A stretch of DNA of 64,000 nt from Siderastrea radians (GCA_964017195.1 CAXHKT010000177.1:620001-684000); one strand, 5' to 3'. Positions 46,055-59,600 are shown, counted from the stretch's first letter. Translations and numbers: made by a program. The notes: a model not told the origin generated them from the sequence alone.

Positions 46055-47420
46055 TTGTGTAGAAAGTCTGCGATTTTGTCGATAAGGTGGAAAAAACCCC
46101 ATTTTGGGGCCCTCCCTCAGGCCCCAAAAAGCTCAAAAAGCTAACTGGCGCTCTCGGCTGCATGCACAAAGCTCCCAAATGCATTCAATCCCTTTGGGAC
46201 CATCCGAAAAAAATTCCTTTTGTGCAAAAGTACAAAGAAAGTGCGGTATGTGCGACCCTTATGGAAAAAAACCCATTTTGGGGCATTTCCAGAGGCTCAG
46301 AAAGGTGTTCTTATCTGCGCAATCTGTCTGCGCAAGGCTGCGCACTGGCCCAATAATAATGCAAATCCCTCGGGGCTATCAGAAAAAACAGTTTATTGTG
46401 TAGAAAGTCTGCGATTTTGTCGATAAGGTGGAAAAAACCCTCATTTTGGGGCCTTCCCTCAGGCCCCAAAAAGCTCAAAAAGCTAACTGGCGCTCTTGGC
46501 TGCATGCACAAAGCTCCCAAATGCATTCAATCCCTTTGGTACCATCCGAAAAAAAATATTTTTGTGCAAAAGTACAAAGAAAGCGCGATATGTGCGATCC
46601 TTAGGGAAAAAACCCCATTTTGGGGCATTCCCAGAGGCTCAAAAAGGTGTTCTTATCTGCGCAATCTGTCTGCGCAAGGCTGTGCACTGGCCCAATAATA
46701 ATGCAAATCCCTCGGGGCTATCAGAAAAAACAGTTTATTGTGTAGAAAGTCTGCGATTTTGTCGATAAGGTGGAAAAAACCCCATTTTGGGGCCTTCCCT
46801 CAGGCCCCAAAAACCTCAAAAAGCTAACTGGCGCTCTCGGCTGCATGCACAAAGCTCCCAAATGCATTCAATCCCTTTGGGACCATCCGAAAAAAATTCC
46901 TTTTGTGCAAAAGTACAAAGAAAGCGCGATATGTGCGATCCTTAGGGAAAAAACCCCATTTTGGGGCATTCCCAGAGGCTCAAAAAGGTGTTCTTATCTG
47001 CGCAATCTGTCTGCACAAGGCTGCGCACTGGCCCAATAATAATGCAAATCCCTCGGGGCTATCAGAAAAAACAGTTTATTGTGTAGAAAGTCTGCGATTT
47101 TGTCGATAAGGTGGAAAAAACCCCCATTTTGGGGCCTTCTCTCCAGCCCCAAAAAGCTCAAAAAGCTAATTGGCGCTCTCGGCTGCATGCACAAAGCTCC
47201 CAAATGCATTCAATCCCTTTGGGACCATCCGAAAAATATTCCTTTTGTGCAAAAGTACAAAGAAAGCGCGATATGTGCGATCCTTAGGGAAAAAACCCCA
47301 TTTTGGTGCATTCCCAGAGGCTCAAAAAGGTGTTCTTATCTGCGCAATCTGTCTCCGCAAGGCTGTGCACTGGCCCAATAATAATGCAAATCCCTCGGGG
47401 CTATCAGAAAAAACAGTTTA

Positions 47421-47753
47421 TTGTGTAGAAAGTCTGCGATTTTGTCGATAAGGTGGAAAAAACCCCCATTTTGGGACCTTCCCTCAGGCCCCAAAAAGCT
47501 AACTGGCGCTCTCGGCTGCATGCACAAAGCTCCCAAATGCATTCAATCCCTTTGGGACCATCCGAAAAAAATTCCTTTTGTGCAAAAGTACAAAGAAAGC
47601 GCGGTATGTGCGACCCTTAGGGAAAAAAACCCATTTTGGGGCATTCCCAGAGGCTCAGAAAGGTGTTCTTATCTGCGCAATCTGTCTGCGCAAGGCTGCG
47701 CACTGGCCCAATAATAATGCAAATCCCTCGGGGCTATCAGAAAAAACAGTTTA
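47421..47753 (+). repeat. 333-bp monomer variant
   Basis: Deletion near 47500. Half 1 ends in the GCGCGGTATGTGCGACCC subtype instead of GATATGTGCGATCC, which distinguishes it from the 44-46 kb copies. Confidence 0.9.
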
Positions 47754-49119
47754 TTGTGTAGAAAGTCTGCGATTTTGTCGATAAGGAGGAAAAAACCCTC
47801 ATTTTGGGGCCTTCTCTCAGGCCCCAAAAAGCTCAAAAAGCTAACTGGCGCTCTTGGCTGCATGCACAAAGCTCCCAAATGCATTCAAACCCTTTGGGAC
47901 CATCCGAAAAAAATTCCTTTTGTGCAAAAGTACAAAGAAAGCGCGATATGTGCGATCCTTAGGGAAAAAACCCCATTTTGGGGCATTCCCAGAGGCTCAA
48001 AAAGGTGTTCTTATCTGCGCAATCTGTCCGCGCAAGGCTGCGCACTGGCCGAATAATAATGCAAATCCCTCGGGGCTATCAGAAAAAACAGTTTATTGTG
48101 TAGAAAGTCTGCGATTTTGTCGATAAGGTGGAAAAAACCCCATTTTGGGGCCTTCCCTCAGGCCCCAAAAAGCTCAAAAAGCTAACTGGCGCTCTCGGCT
48201 GCATGCACAAAGCTCCCAAATGCATTCAATCCCTTTGGGACCATCCGAAAAAAATTCCTTTTGTGCAAAAGTACAAAGAAAGCGCGATATGTGCGACCCT
48301 TAGCGAAAAAACCCCATTTTGGGGCATTCCCAGAGGCTCAGAAAGGTGTTCTTATATGCGCAATCTGTCTGCGCAAGGCTGTGCACTGGCCCAATAATAG
48401 TGCAAATCCCTCGGGGCTATCAGAAAAAACAGTTTATTGTGTAGAAAGTCTGCGATTTTGTCGATAAGGTGGAAAAAACCCCATTTTGGGGCCTTCCCTC
48501 AGGCCCCAAAAACCTCAAAAAGCTAACTGGCGCTCTCGGCTGCATGCACAAAGCTCCCAAATGCATTCAATCCCTTTGGGACCATCCGAAAAAAATTCCT
48601 TTTGTGCAAAAGTACAAAGAAAGCGCGATATGTGCGATCCTTAGGGAAAAAACCCCATTTTGGGGCATTCCCAGAGGCTCAAAAAGGTGTTCTTATCTGC
48701 GCAATCTGTCTGCACAAGGCTGCGCACTGGCCCAATAATAATGCAAATCCCTCGGGGCTATCAGAAAAAACAGTTTATTGTGTAGAAAGTCTGCGATTTT
48801 GTCGATAAGGTGGAAAAAACCCCCATTTTGGGGCCTTCCCTCAAGCCCCAAAAAGCTCAAAAAGCTAATTGGCGCTCTCGGCTGCATGCACAAAGCTCCC
48901 AAATGCATTCAATCCCTTTGGGACCATCCGAAAAATATTCCTTTTGTGCAAAAGTACAAAGAAAGCGCGATATGTGCGATCCTTAGGGAAAAAACCCCAT
49001 TTTGGTGCATTCCCAGAGGCTCAAAAAGGTGTTCTTATCTGCGCAATCTGTCTCCGCAAGGCTGCGCACTGGCCCAATAATAATGCAAATCCCTCGGGGC
49101 TATCAGAAAAAACAGTTTA

Positions 49120-49453
49120 TTGTGTAGAAAGTCTGCGATTTTGTCGATAAGGTGGAAAAAACCCCCATTTTGGGACCTTCCCTCAGGCCCCAAAAAGCTA
49201 ACTGGCGCTCTCGGCTGCATGCACAAAGCTCCCAAATGCATTCAATCCCTTTGGGACCATCCGAAAAAAATTCCTTTTGTGCAAAAGTACAAAGAAAGCG
49301 CGGTATGTGCGACCCTTAGGGAAAAAAACCCATTTTGGGGCATTCCCAGAGGCTCAGAAAGGTGTTCTTATCTGCGCAATCTGTCTGCGCAAGGCTGCGC
49401 ACTGGCCCAATAATAATGCAAATCCCTCGGGGCTATCAGAAAAAAACAGTTTA
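49120..49453 (+). repeat. 333-bp-type monomer variant (334 bp)
   Basis: 1699 bp after the 47421 copy. Same 9-bp deletion and GCGCGGTATG subtype, plus one extra A in the run before CAGTTTATTG (near 49446). Confidence 0.9.
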
Positions 49454-50852
49454 TTGTGTAGAAAGTCTGCGATTTTGTCGATAAGGTGGAAAAAACCCTC
49501 ATTTTGGGGCCTTCTCTCAGGCCCCAAAAAGCTCAAAAAGCTAACTGGCGCTCTTGGCTGCATGCACAAAGCTCCCAAATGCATTCAAACCCTTTGGGAC
49601 CATCCGAAAAAAATTCCTTTTGTGCAAAAGTACAAAGAAAGCGCGATATGTGCGATCCTTAGGGAAAAAACCCCATTTTGGGGCATTCCCAGAGGCTCAA
49701 AAAGGTGTTCTTATCTGCGCAATCTGTCCGCGCAAGGCTGCGCACTGGCCGAATAATAATGCAAATCCCTCGGGGCTATCAGAAAAAACAGTTTATTGTG
49801 TAGAAAGTCTGCGATTTTGTCGATAAGGTGGAAAAAACCCCATTTTGGGGCCTTCCCTCAGGCCCCAAAAAGCTCAAAAAGCTAACTGGCGCTCTCGGCT
49901 GCATGCACAAAGCTCCCAAATGCATTCAATCCCTTTGGGACCATCCGAAAAAAATTCCTTTTGTGCAAAAGTACAAAGAAAGCGCGGTATGTGCGACCCT
50001 TAGCGAAAAAAACCCATTTTGGGGCATTCCCAGAGGCTCAGAAAGGTGTTCTTATCTGCGCAATCTGTCTGCGCAAGGCTGTGCACTGGCCCAATAATAA
50101 CGCAAATCCCTCGGGGCTATCAGAAAAAACAGTTTATTGTGTAGAAAGTCTGCGATTTTGTCGATAAGGTGGAAAAAACCCTCATTTTGGGGCCTTCCCT
50201 GAGGCCCCAAAAAGCTCAAAAAGCTAACTGGCGCTCTTGGCTGCATGCACAAAGCTCCCAAATGCATTCAATCCCTTTGGGACCATCCGAAAAAAATGCT
50301 TTTTGTGCAAAAGTACAAAGAAAGCGCGATATGTGCGATCCTTAGGGAAAAAACCCCATTTTGGGGCATTCCCAGAGGCTCAAAAAGGTGTTCTTATCTG
50401 CGCAATCTGTCTGCGCAAGGCTGCGCACTTGCCCAATAATAATGCAAATCCCTCGGGGCTATCAGAAACAACAGTTTATTGTGTAGAAAAACTGCGATTT
50501 TGTCGATAGGGTGGAAAAAACCCCCATTTTGGGGCCTTCCCTCAGGCCCCAAAAAGCTCAAAAAGCTAACTGGCGCTCTCGGCTGCATGCACAAAGCTCC
50601 CAAATGCATTCAATCCCTTTGGGACCATCCGAAAAAAATTCCTTTTGTGCAAAAGTACAAAGAAAGCGCGATATGTGCGACCCTTAGCGAAAAAACCCCA
50701 TTTTGGGGCATTCCCAGAGGCTCAGAAAGGTGTTCTTATGTGCGCAATCTGTCTGCGCAAGGCTGTGCACTGGCCCAATAATAATGCAAATCCCTCGGGG
50801 CTATCAGAAAAAACAGTTTATTGTGTAGAAAGTCTGCGATTTTGTCGATAAG

Positions 50853-51194
50853 GTGGAAAAAACCCCATTTTGGGGCCTTCCCTCAGGCCCCAAAAACCTC
50901 AAAAAGCTAACTGGCGCTCTCGGCTGCATGCACAAAGCTCCCAAATGCATTCAATCCCTTTGGGACCATCTGAAAAATATTCCTTTTGTGCAAAAGTACA
51001 AAGAAAGCGCGATATGTGCGATCCTTAGGGAAAAAACCCCATTTTGGTGCATTCCCAGAGGCTCAAAAAGGTGTTCTTATCTGCGCAATCTGTCTCCGCA
51101 AGGCTGCGCACTGGCCCAATAATAATGCAAATCCCTCGGGGCTATCAGAAAAAACAGTTTATTGTGTAGAAAGTCTGCGATTTTGTCGATAAGG
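50853..51194 (+). repeat. Hybrid monomer at an exchange junction in HOR family V
   Basis: The first part matches the 48469-type monomer (341-type A/C run, CCCCAAAAACCTC at about 50891, GCTAACTGG), the later part the next type (GAAAAATATTCC at 50972, TTTTGGTGCATT at 51042). The switch falls between 50911 and 50979 and removes exactly one monomer from this copy. Confidence 0.82.
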
Positions 51195-51495
51195 TGGAAA
51201 AAACCCCCATTTTGGGACCTTCCCTCAGGCCCCAAAAAGCTAACTGGCGCTCTCGGCTGCATGCACAAAGCTCCCAAATGCATTCAATCCCTTTGGGACC
51301 ATCCGAAAAAAATTCCTTTTGTGCAAAAGTACAAAGAAAGCGCGGTATGTGCGACCCTTAGGGAAAAAAACCCATTTTGGGGCATTCCCAGAGGCTCAGA
51401 AAGGTGTTCTTATCTGCGCAATCTGTCTGCGCAAGGCTGCGCACTGGCCCAATAATAATGCAAATCCCTCGGGGCTATCAGAAAAAAACAGTTTA
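51162..51495 (+). repeat. 333-bp-type monomer variant (334 bp)
   Basis: 2042 bp after the 49120 copy, with the same deletion and the same extra A near 51488; part of the 6-monomer version of this HOR. Confidence 0.9.
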
Positions 51496-52861
51496 TTGTG
51501 TAGAAAGTCTGCGATTTTGTCGATAAGGTGGAAAAAACCCTCATTTTGGGGCCTTCTCTCAGGCCCCAAAAAGCTCAAAAAGCTAACTGGCGCTCTCAGC
51601 TGCATGCACAAAGCTCCCAAATGCATTCAAACCCTTTGGGACCATCCGAAAAAAATTCCTTTTGTGCAAAAGTACAAAGAAAGCGCGATATGTGCGATCC
51701 TTAGGGAAAAAACCCCATTTTGGGGCATTCCCAGAGGCTCAAAAAGGTGTTCTTATCTGCGCAATCTGTCCGCGCAAGGCTGCGCACTGGCCGAATAATA
51801 ATGCAAATCCCTCGGGGCTATCAGAAAAAACAGTTTATTGTGTAGAAAGTCTGCGATTTTGTCGATAAGGTGGAAAAAACCCCATTTTGGGGCCTTCCCT
51901 CAGGCCCCAAAAAGCTCAAAAAGCTAACTGGCGCTCTCGGCTACATGCACAAAGCTCCCAAATGCATTCAATCCCTTTGGGACCATCCGAAAAAAATTCC
52001 TTTTGTGCAAAAGTACAAAGAAAGCGCGGTATGTGCGACCCTTAGCGAAAAAAACCCATTTTGGGGCATTTCCAGAGGCTCAGAAAGGTGTTCTTATCTG
52101 CGCAATCTGTCTGCGCAAGGCTGTGCACTGGCCCAATAATAATGCAAATCCCTCGGGGCTATCAGAAAAAACAGTTTATTGTGTAGAAAGTCTGCGATTT
52201 TGTCGATAAGGTGGAAAAAACCCTCATTTTGGGGCCTTCCCTGAGGCCCCAAAAAGCTCAAAAAGCTAAAGGCGCTCTTGGCTGCATGCACAAAGCTCCC
52301 AAATGCGTTCAATCCCTTTGGGACCATCCGAAAAAAATGCTTTTTGTGCAAAAGTACAAAGAAAGCGCGATATGTGCGATCCTTAGGGAAAAAACCCCAT
52401 TTTGGGGCATTCCCAGAGGCTCAAAAAGGTGTTCTTATCTGCGCAATCTGTCTGCGCAAGGCTGCGCACTTGCCCAATAATAATGCAAATCCCTCGGGGC
52501 TATCAGAAACAACAGTTTATTGTGTAGAAAAACTGCGATTTTGTCGATAGGGTGGAAAAAACCAACATTTTGGGGCCTTCCCTCAGGCCCCAAAAAGCTC
52601 AAAAAGCTAACTGGCGCTCTCGGCTGCATGCACAAACCTCCCAAATGCATTCAATCCCTTTCGGACCATCCGAAAAAAATTCCTTTTGTGCAAAAGTACA
52701 AAGAAAGCGCGATATGTGCGATCCTTAGGGAAAAAAACCCATTTTGGGGCATTCCCAGAGGCTCAAAAAGGTGTTCTTATCTGCGCAATCTGTCTGCGCA
52801 AGGCTGCGCACTGGCCCAATAATAATGCAAATCCCTCGGGGCTATCAGAAAAAACAGTTTA

Positions 52862-53194
52862 TTGTGTAGAAAGTCTGCGATTTTGTCGATAAGGTGGAAA
52901 AAACCCCCATTTTGGGGCCTTCCCTCAGGCCCCAAAAAGCTAACTGGCGCTCTCGGGTGCATGCACAAAGCTTCCAAATGCATTCAATCCCTTTGGGACC
53001 ATCCGAAAAAAATTCCTTTTGTGCAAAAGTACAAAGAAAGCGCGATATGTGCGATCCTTAGGGAAAAAACCCATTTTGGGGCATTCCCAGAGGCTCAAAA
53101 AGGTGTTCTTATCTGCGCAATCTGTCTGCGCAAGGCTGCGCACTGGCCCAATAATAATGCAAATCCCTCGGGGCTATCAGAAAAAACAGTTTAT
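52862..53194 (+). repeat. 333-bp monomer variant, unlinked form
   Basis: Deletion near 52940, but this copy keeps TTTTGGGGCC, so the deletion is separated from the usual linked GGGACC change. Either recombination split the two marks or the deletion arose again. Its half 2 also has one fewer A/C (GGGAAAAAACCCATTTT near 53064). Confidence 0.88.
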
Positions 53195-53609
53195 TGTGTA
53201 GAAAGTCTGCGATTTTGTCGATAAGGTGGAAAAAACCCCATTTTGGGGCCTTCCCTCAGGCCCCAAGAAGCTCAAAAAGCTAACTGGCGCTCTGGGCTGC
53301 ATGAACAAAGCTCCCAAATGCATTCAATCCCTTTGGGACCATCCGAAAAAAATTCCTTTTTTTGCAAAAGTACAAAGAAAGCGTGGTATGTGCGACCCTT
53401 AAGGAAAAAAACCCATTTTGGGGCATTCCCAGAGGCTCAGAAAGGTGTTCTTATCTGCGCAATCTGTCTGCGCAAGGCTGCGCACTGGCCCAATAATAAT
53501 GCAAATCCCTCGGGGCTATCAGAAAAAAACAGTTTATTGTGTAGAAAGTCTGCGATTTTGTCGATAAGGTGGAAAAAACCCTCATTTTGGGGCCTTCCCT
53601 CAGGCCCCA

Positions 53610-56600
53610 AAAAGCTCAAAAAGCTAACTGGCGCTCTTCGCTGCATGCACAAAGCTCCCAAATGCATTCAATCCCTTTGGGACCATCCGAAAAAAAATCC
53701 TTTTGTGCAAAAGTACAAAGAAAGCGCGATATGTGCGATCGTTAGGGAAAAAACCCCATTTTGGGGCATTCCCAGAGGCTCAAAAAGGTGTTCTTATCTG
53801 CGCAATCTGTCTGCGCAAGGCTGCGCATTGGCCCAATAATAATGCAAATCCCTCGGGGCTATCAGAAAAAACAGTTTATTGTGTAGAAAGTCTGCGATTT
53901 TGTCGATAAGGTGGAAAAAACCCCCATTTTGGGACCTTCCCTCAGGCCCCAAAAAGCTAACTGGCGCTCTCGGCTGCATGCACAAAGCTCCCAAATGCAT
54001 TCAATCCCTTTGGGACCATCCGAAAAAAATTCCTTTTGTGCAAAAGTACAAAGAAAGCGCGATATGTGCGATCCTTAGGGAAAAAACCCCATTTTGGGGC
54101 ATTCCCAGAGGCTCAAAAAGGTGTTCTTATCTGCGCAATCTGTCTGCGCAAGGCTGCGCACTGGCCCAATAATAATGCAAATCCCTCGGGGCTATCAGAA
54201 AAAACAGTTTATTGTGTAGAAAGTCTGCGATTTTGTCGATAAGGTGGAAAAAACCCCATTTTGGGGCCTTCCCTCAGGCCCCAAGAAGCTCAAAAAGCTA
54301 ACTGGCGCTCTGGGCTGCATGCACAAAGCTCCCAAATGCATTCAATCCCTTTGGGACCATCCGAAAAAAATTCCTTTTGTGCAAAAGTACAAAGAAAGCG
54401 CGGTATGTGCGACCCTTAGGGAAAAAAACCCATTTTGGGGCATTCCCAGAGGCTCAAAAAGGTGTTCTTATCTGCGCAATCTGTCTGCGCAAGGCTGCGC
54501 ACTGGCCCAATAATAATGCAAATCCCTCGGGGCTATCAGAAAAAACAGTTTATTGTGTAGAAAGTCTACGATTTTGTCGATAAGGTGGAAAAAACCCCAT
54601 TTTGGGGCCTTCCCTCAGGCCCCAAGAAGCTCAAAAAGCTAACTGGCGCTCTGGGCTGCATGCGCAAAGCTCCCAAATGCATTCAATCCCTTTGGGACCA
54701 TCCGAAAAAAATTCCTTTTGTGCAAAAGTACAAAGAAAGCGCGGTATGTGCGACCCTTAGGGAAAAAAACCCATTGTGGAGCATTCCCAGAGGCTCAGAA
54801 AGGTGTTCTTATCTGCGCAATCTGTCTGCGCAAGGCTGCGCACTGGCCCAATAATAATGCAAATCCCTCGGGGCTATCAGAAAAAACAGTTTATTGTGTA
54901 GAAAGTCTGCGATTTTGTCGATAAGGTGGAAAAAACCCTCATTTTGGGGCCTTTCCTCAGGCCCCAAAAAGCTCAAAAAGCTAACTGGCGCTCTTCGCTG
55001 CATGCACAAAGCTCCCAAATGCATTCAATCCCTTTGGGACCATCCGAAAAAAAATCCTTTTGTGCAAAAGTACAAAGAAAGCGCGATATGTGCGATCCTT
55101 AGGGAAAAAACCCCATTTTGGGGCATTCCCAGAGGCTCAAAAAGGTGTTCTTATCTGCGCAATCTGTCCGCGCAAGGCTGCGCACTGGCCCAATAATAAT
55201 GCAAATTCCTCGGGGCTATCAGAAAAAACAGTTTATTGTGTAGAAAGTCTGCGATTTTGTCGATAGGGTGGAAAAAACCCCCATTTTGGGGCCTTCCCTC
55301 AGGCCCCAAAAAGCTCAAAAAGCTAACTGGCGCTCTCGGCTGCATGCACAAAGCTCCCAAATGCATTCAATCCCTTTGGGACCATCCGAAAAAAATTCCT
55401 TTTGTGCAAAAGTACAAAGAAAGCGCGATATGTGCGATCCTTAGGGAAAAAACCCCATTTTGAGGCATTCCCAGAGGCTCAAAAAGGTGTTCTTATCTGC
55501 GCAATCTGTCTGCGCAAGGCTGCGCACTGGCCCAATAATAATGCAAATCCCTCGGGGCTATCAGAAAAAACAGTTTATTGTGTAGAAAGTCTGCGATTTT
55601 GTCGATAAGGTGGAAAAAAACCCCATTTTGGGGCCTTCTCTCAGGCCCCAAAAAGCTCAAAAAGCTAACTGGCGCTCTCGGCTGCATGCACAAAGCTCCC
55701 AAATGCATTCAATCCCTTTGGGACCATCCGAAAAAATTCCTTTTGTGCAAAAGTACAAAGAAAGCGCGATATGTGCGATCCTTAGGGAAAAAACCCCATT
55801 TTGGGGCATTCCCAGAGGCTCAAAAAGGTGTTCTTATCTGCGCAATCTGTCTGCGCAAGGCTGCGCACTGGCCCAATAATAATGCAAATCCCTCGGGGCT
55901 ATCAGAAAAAACAGTTTATTGTGTAGAAAGTCTGCGATTTTGTCGATAAGGTGGAAAAAACCCCCATTTTGGGGCCTTCCCTCAGGCCCCAAAAAGCTCA
56001 AAAAGCTAACTGGCGCTCTCGGCTGCATGCACAAAGCTCCCAAATGCATTCAATCCCTTTGGGACCATCCGAAAAAAATTCCTTTTGTGCAAAAGTACAA
56101 AGAAAGCGCGATATGTGCGATCCTTAGGGAAAAAACCCCATTTTGGGGCATTCCCAGAGGCTCAAAAAGGTGTTCTTATCTGCGCAATCTGTCTGCGCAA
56201 GGCTGCGCACTGGCCCAATAATAATGCAAATCCCTCGGGGCTATCAGAAAAAACAGTTTATTGTGTAGAAAGTCTGCGATTTTGTCGATAAGGTGGAAAA
56301 AACCCCATTTTGGGGCCTTCCCTCAGGCCCCAAGAAGCTCAAAAAGCTAACTGGCGCTCTGGGCTGCATGCACAAAGCTCCCAAATGCATTCAATCCCTT
56401 TGGGACCATCCGAAAAAAATTCCTTTTGTGCAAAAGTACAAAGAAAGCGCGGTATGTGCGACCCTTAGGGAAAAAAACCCATTTTGGGGCATTCCCAGAG
56501 GCTCAGAAAGGTGTTCTTATCTGCGCAATCTGTCTGCGCAAGGCTGCGCACTGGCCCAATAATAATGCAAATCCCTCGGGGCTATCAGAAAAAACAGTTT

Positions 56601-59600
56601 ATTGTGTAGAAAGTCTGCGATTTTGTCGATAAGGTGGAAAAAACCCTCATTTTGGGGCCTTCCCTCAGGCCCCAAAAAGCTCAAAAAGCTAACTGGCGCT
56701 CTTCGCTGCATGCACAAGGCTCCCAAATGCATTCAATCCCTTTGGGACCATCCGAAAAAAAATCCTTTTGTGCAAAAGTACAAAGAAAGCGCGATATGTG
56801 CGATCCTTAGGGAAAAAACCCCATTTTGGGGCATTCCCAGAGGCTCAAAAAGGTGTTCTTATCTGCGCAATCTGTCCGCGCAAGGCTGCGCACTGGCCCA
56901 ATAATAATGCAAATCCCTCGGGGCTATCAGAAAAACAGTTTATTGTGTAGAAAGTCTGCGATTTTGTCGATAAGGTGGAAAAAAACCCCATTTTGAGGCC
57001 TTCCCTCAGGCCCCAAAAAGCTCAAAAAGCTAACTGGCGCTCTCGGCTGCATGCACAAAGCTCCCAAATGCATTCAATCCCTTTGGGACCATCCGAAAAA
57101 AATTCCTTTTGTGCAAAAGTACAAAGAAAGCGCGATATGTGCGATCCTTAGGGAAAAAACCCCATTTTGAGGCATTCCCAGAGGCTCAAAAAGGTGTTCT
57201 TATCTGCGCAATCTGTCTGCGCAAGGCTGCACACTGGCCCAATAATAATGCAAATCCCTCGGGGCTATCAGAAAAAACAGTTTATTGTGTAGAAAGTCTG
57301 CGATTTTGTCGATAAGGTGGAAAAAACCCCCATTTTGGGGCCTTCCCTCAGGCCCCAAAAAGCTCAAAAAGCTAACTGGCGCTCTCGGCTGCATGCACAA
57401 AGCTCCCAAATGCATTCAATCCCTTTGGGACCATCCGAAAAAAATTCCTTTTGTGCAAAAGTACAAAGAAAGCGCGATATGTGCGATCCTTAGGGAAAAA
57501 ACCCCATTTTGGGGCATTCCCAGAGGCTCAAAAAGGTGTTCTTATCTGCGCAATCTGTCTGCGCAAGGCTGCGCACTGGCCCAATAATAATGCAAATCCC
57601 TCGGGGCTATCAGAAAAAACAGTTTATTGTGTAGAAAGTCTGCGATTTTGTCGATAAGGTGGAAAAAAACCCCATTTTGGGGCCTTCCCTCAGGCCCCAA
57701 AAAGCTCAAAAAGCTAACTGGCGCTCTCGGCTGCATGCACAAAGCTCCCAAATGCATTCAATCCCTTTGGGACCATCCGAAAAAATTCCTTTTGTGCAAA
57801 AGTACAAAGAAAGCGCGATATGTGCGATCCTTAGGGAAAAAACCCCATTTTGGGGCATTCCCAGAGGCTCAAAAAGGTGTTCTTATCTGCGCAATCTGTC
57901 TGCGCAAGGCTGCGCACTGGCCCAATAATAATGCAAATCCCTCGGGGCTATCAGAAAAAACAGTTTATTGTGTAGAAAGTCTGCGATTTTGTCGATAAGG
58001 TGGAAAAAACCCCCATTTTGGGGCCTTCCCTCAGGCCCCAAAAAGCTCAAAAAGCTAACTGGCGCTCTCGGCTGCATGCACAAAGCTCCCAAATGCATTC
58101 AATCCCTTTGGGACCATCCGAAAAAAATTCCTTTTGTGCAAAAGTACAAAGAAAGCGCGATATGTGCGATCCTTAGGGAAAAAACCCCATTTTGGGGCAT
58201 TCCCAGAGGCTCAAAAAGGTGTTCTTATCTGCGCAATCTGTCTGCGCAGGGCTGCGCACTGGCCCAATAATAATGCAAATCCCTCGGGGCTATCAGAAAA
58301 AACAGTTTATTGTGTAGAAAGTCTGCGATTTTGTCGATAAGGTGGAAAAAACCCCATTTTGGGGCCTTCCCTCAGGCCCCAAGAAGCTCAAAAAGCTAAC
58401 TGGCGCTCTGGGCTGCATGCACAAAGCTCCCAAATGCATTCAATCCCTTTGGGACCATCCGAAAAAAATTCCTTTTGTGCAAAAGTACAAAGAAAGCGCG
58501 GTATGTGCGACCCTTAGGGAAAAAAACCCATTTTGGGGCATTCCCAGAGGCTCAGAAAGGTGTTCTTATCTGCGCAATCTGTCTGCGCAAGGCTGCGCAC
58601 TGGCCCAATAATAATGCAAATCCCTCGGGGCTATCAGAAAAAACAGTTTATTGTGTAGAAAGTCTGCGATTTTGTCGATAAGGTGGAAAAAACCCTCATT
58701 TTGGGGCCTTCCCTCAGGCCCCAAAAAGCTCAAAAAGCTAACTGGCGCTCTTCGCTGCATGCACAAGGCTCCCAAATGCATTCAATCCCTTTGGGACCAT
58801 CCGAAAAAAAATCCTTTTGTGCAAAAGTACAAAGAAAGCGCGATATGTGCGATCCTTAGGGAAAAAACCCCATTTTGGGGCATTCCCAGAGGCTCAAAAA
58901 GGTGTTCTTATCTACGCAATCTGTCCGCGCAAGGCTGCGCACTGGCCCAATAATAATGCAAATCCCTCGGGGCTATCAGAAAAACAGTTTATTGTGTAGA
59001 AAGTCTGCGATTTTGTCGATAAGGTGGAAAAAAACCCCATTTTGAGGCCTTCCCTCAGGCCCCAAAAAGCTCAAAAAGCTAACTGGCGCTCTCGGCTGCA
59101 TGCACAAAGCTCCCAAATGCATTCAATCCCTTTGGGACCATCCGAAAAAATTCCTTTTGTGCAAAAGTACAAAGAAAGCGCGATATGTGCGATCCTTAGG
59201 GAAAAAACCCCATTTTGAGGCATTCCCAGAGGCTCAAAAAGGTGTTCTTATCTGCGCAATCTGTCTGCGCAAGGCTGCGCACTGGCCCAATAATAATGCA
59301 AATCCCTCGGGGCTATCAGAAAAAACAGTTTATTGTGTAGAAAGTCTGCGATTTTGTCGATAAGGTGGAAAAAACCCCCATTTTGGGGCCTTCCCTCAGG
59401 CCCCAAAAAGCTCAAAAAGCTAACTGGCGCTCTCGGCTGCATGCACAAAGCTCCCAAATGCATTCAATCCCTTTGGGACCATCCGAAAAAAATTCCTTTT
59501 GTGCAAAAGTACAAAGAAAGCGCGATATGTGCGATCCTTAGGGAAAAAACCCCATTTTGGGGCATTCCCAGAGGCTCAAAAAGGTGTTCTTATCTGCGCA

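Larger units (their letters stand above)
42703..46240 (+). repeat. HOR family IV, tandem 1700-bp duplication (5 monomers)
   Basis: Marks at 43060 (CTCAAGCCCC), 43131 (TCCCCTTGGG), 43172 (TACAAGGAAAG), 43612 (CTGCACAAGG), 43632 (GCCCACTAATA), 43905 (TTTTGGTGCATT), 44303 (CACCGGCCC) and 44410 (GGCCCTCCCTC) all recur at exactly +1700. I see no difference between the copies across this span. Agreement begins near 42.70 kb and ends near 44.54/46.24 kb, where the second copy switches to GTGCGGTATGTGCGACCC. Confidence 0.93.
46770..52860 (+). repeat. HOR family V, three copies of 5 or 6 monomers
   Basis: Copies start near 46770, 48469 and 50853, each with CCCCAAAAACCTC, followed by an AATTGG/TTTTGGTGCATT monomer (merged in copy 3), the 333-bp unit, and a TCAAACCC monomer. 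Offset between copies 1 and 2 is 1699 bp. Marks GAAAAAAATGCTTTTTG (50287 and 52329) and CAGAAACAACAG with GAAAAACTGCG (50464 and 52506) recur at about +2042, so copies 2 and 3 relate as a 6-monomer block. Confidence 0.85.

Noticed and set aside
53243..53839. Longest open frame in the window, 198 codons, and others of 147-181 codons (5092, 7288, 32863, 49277, 51319)
   Set aside because: Each spans two monomers only because a one-base change in an A-run shifts the frame past the usual stop. No conserved product and no gene signals.
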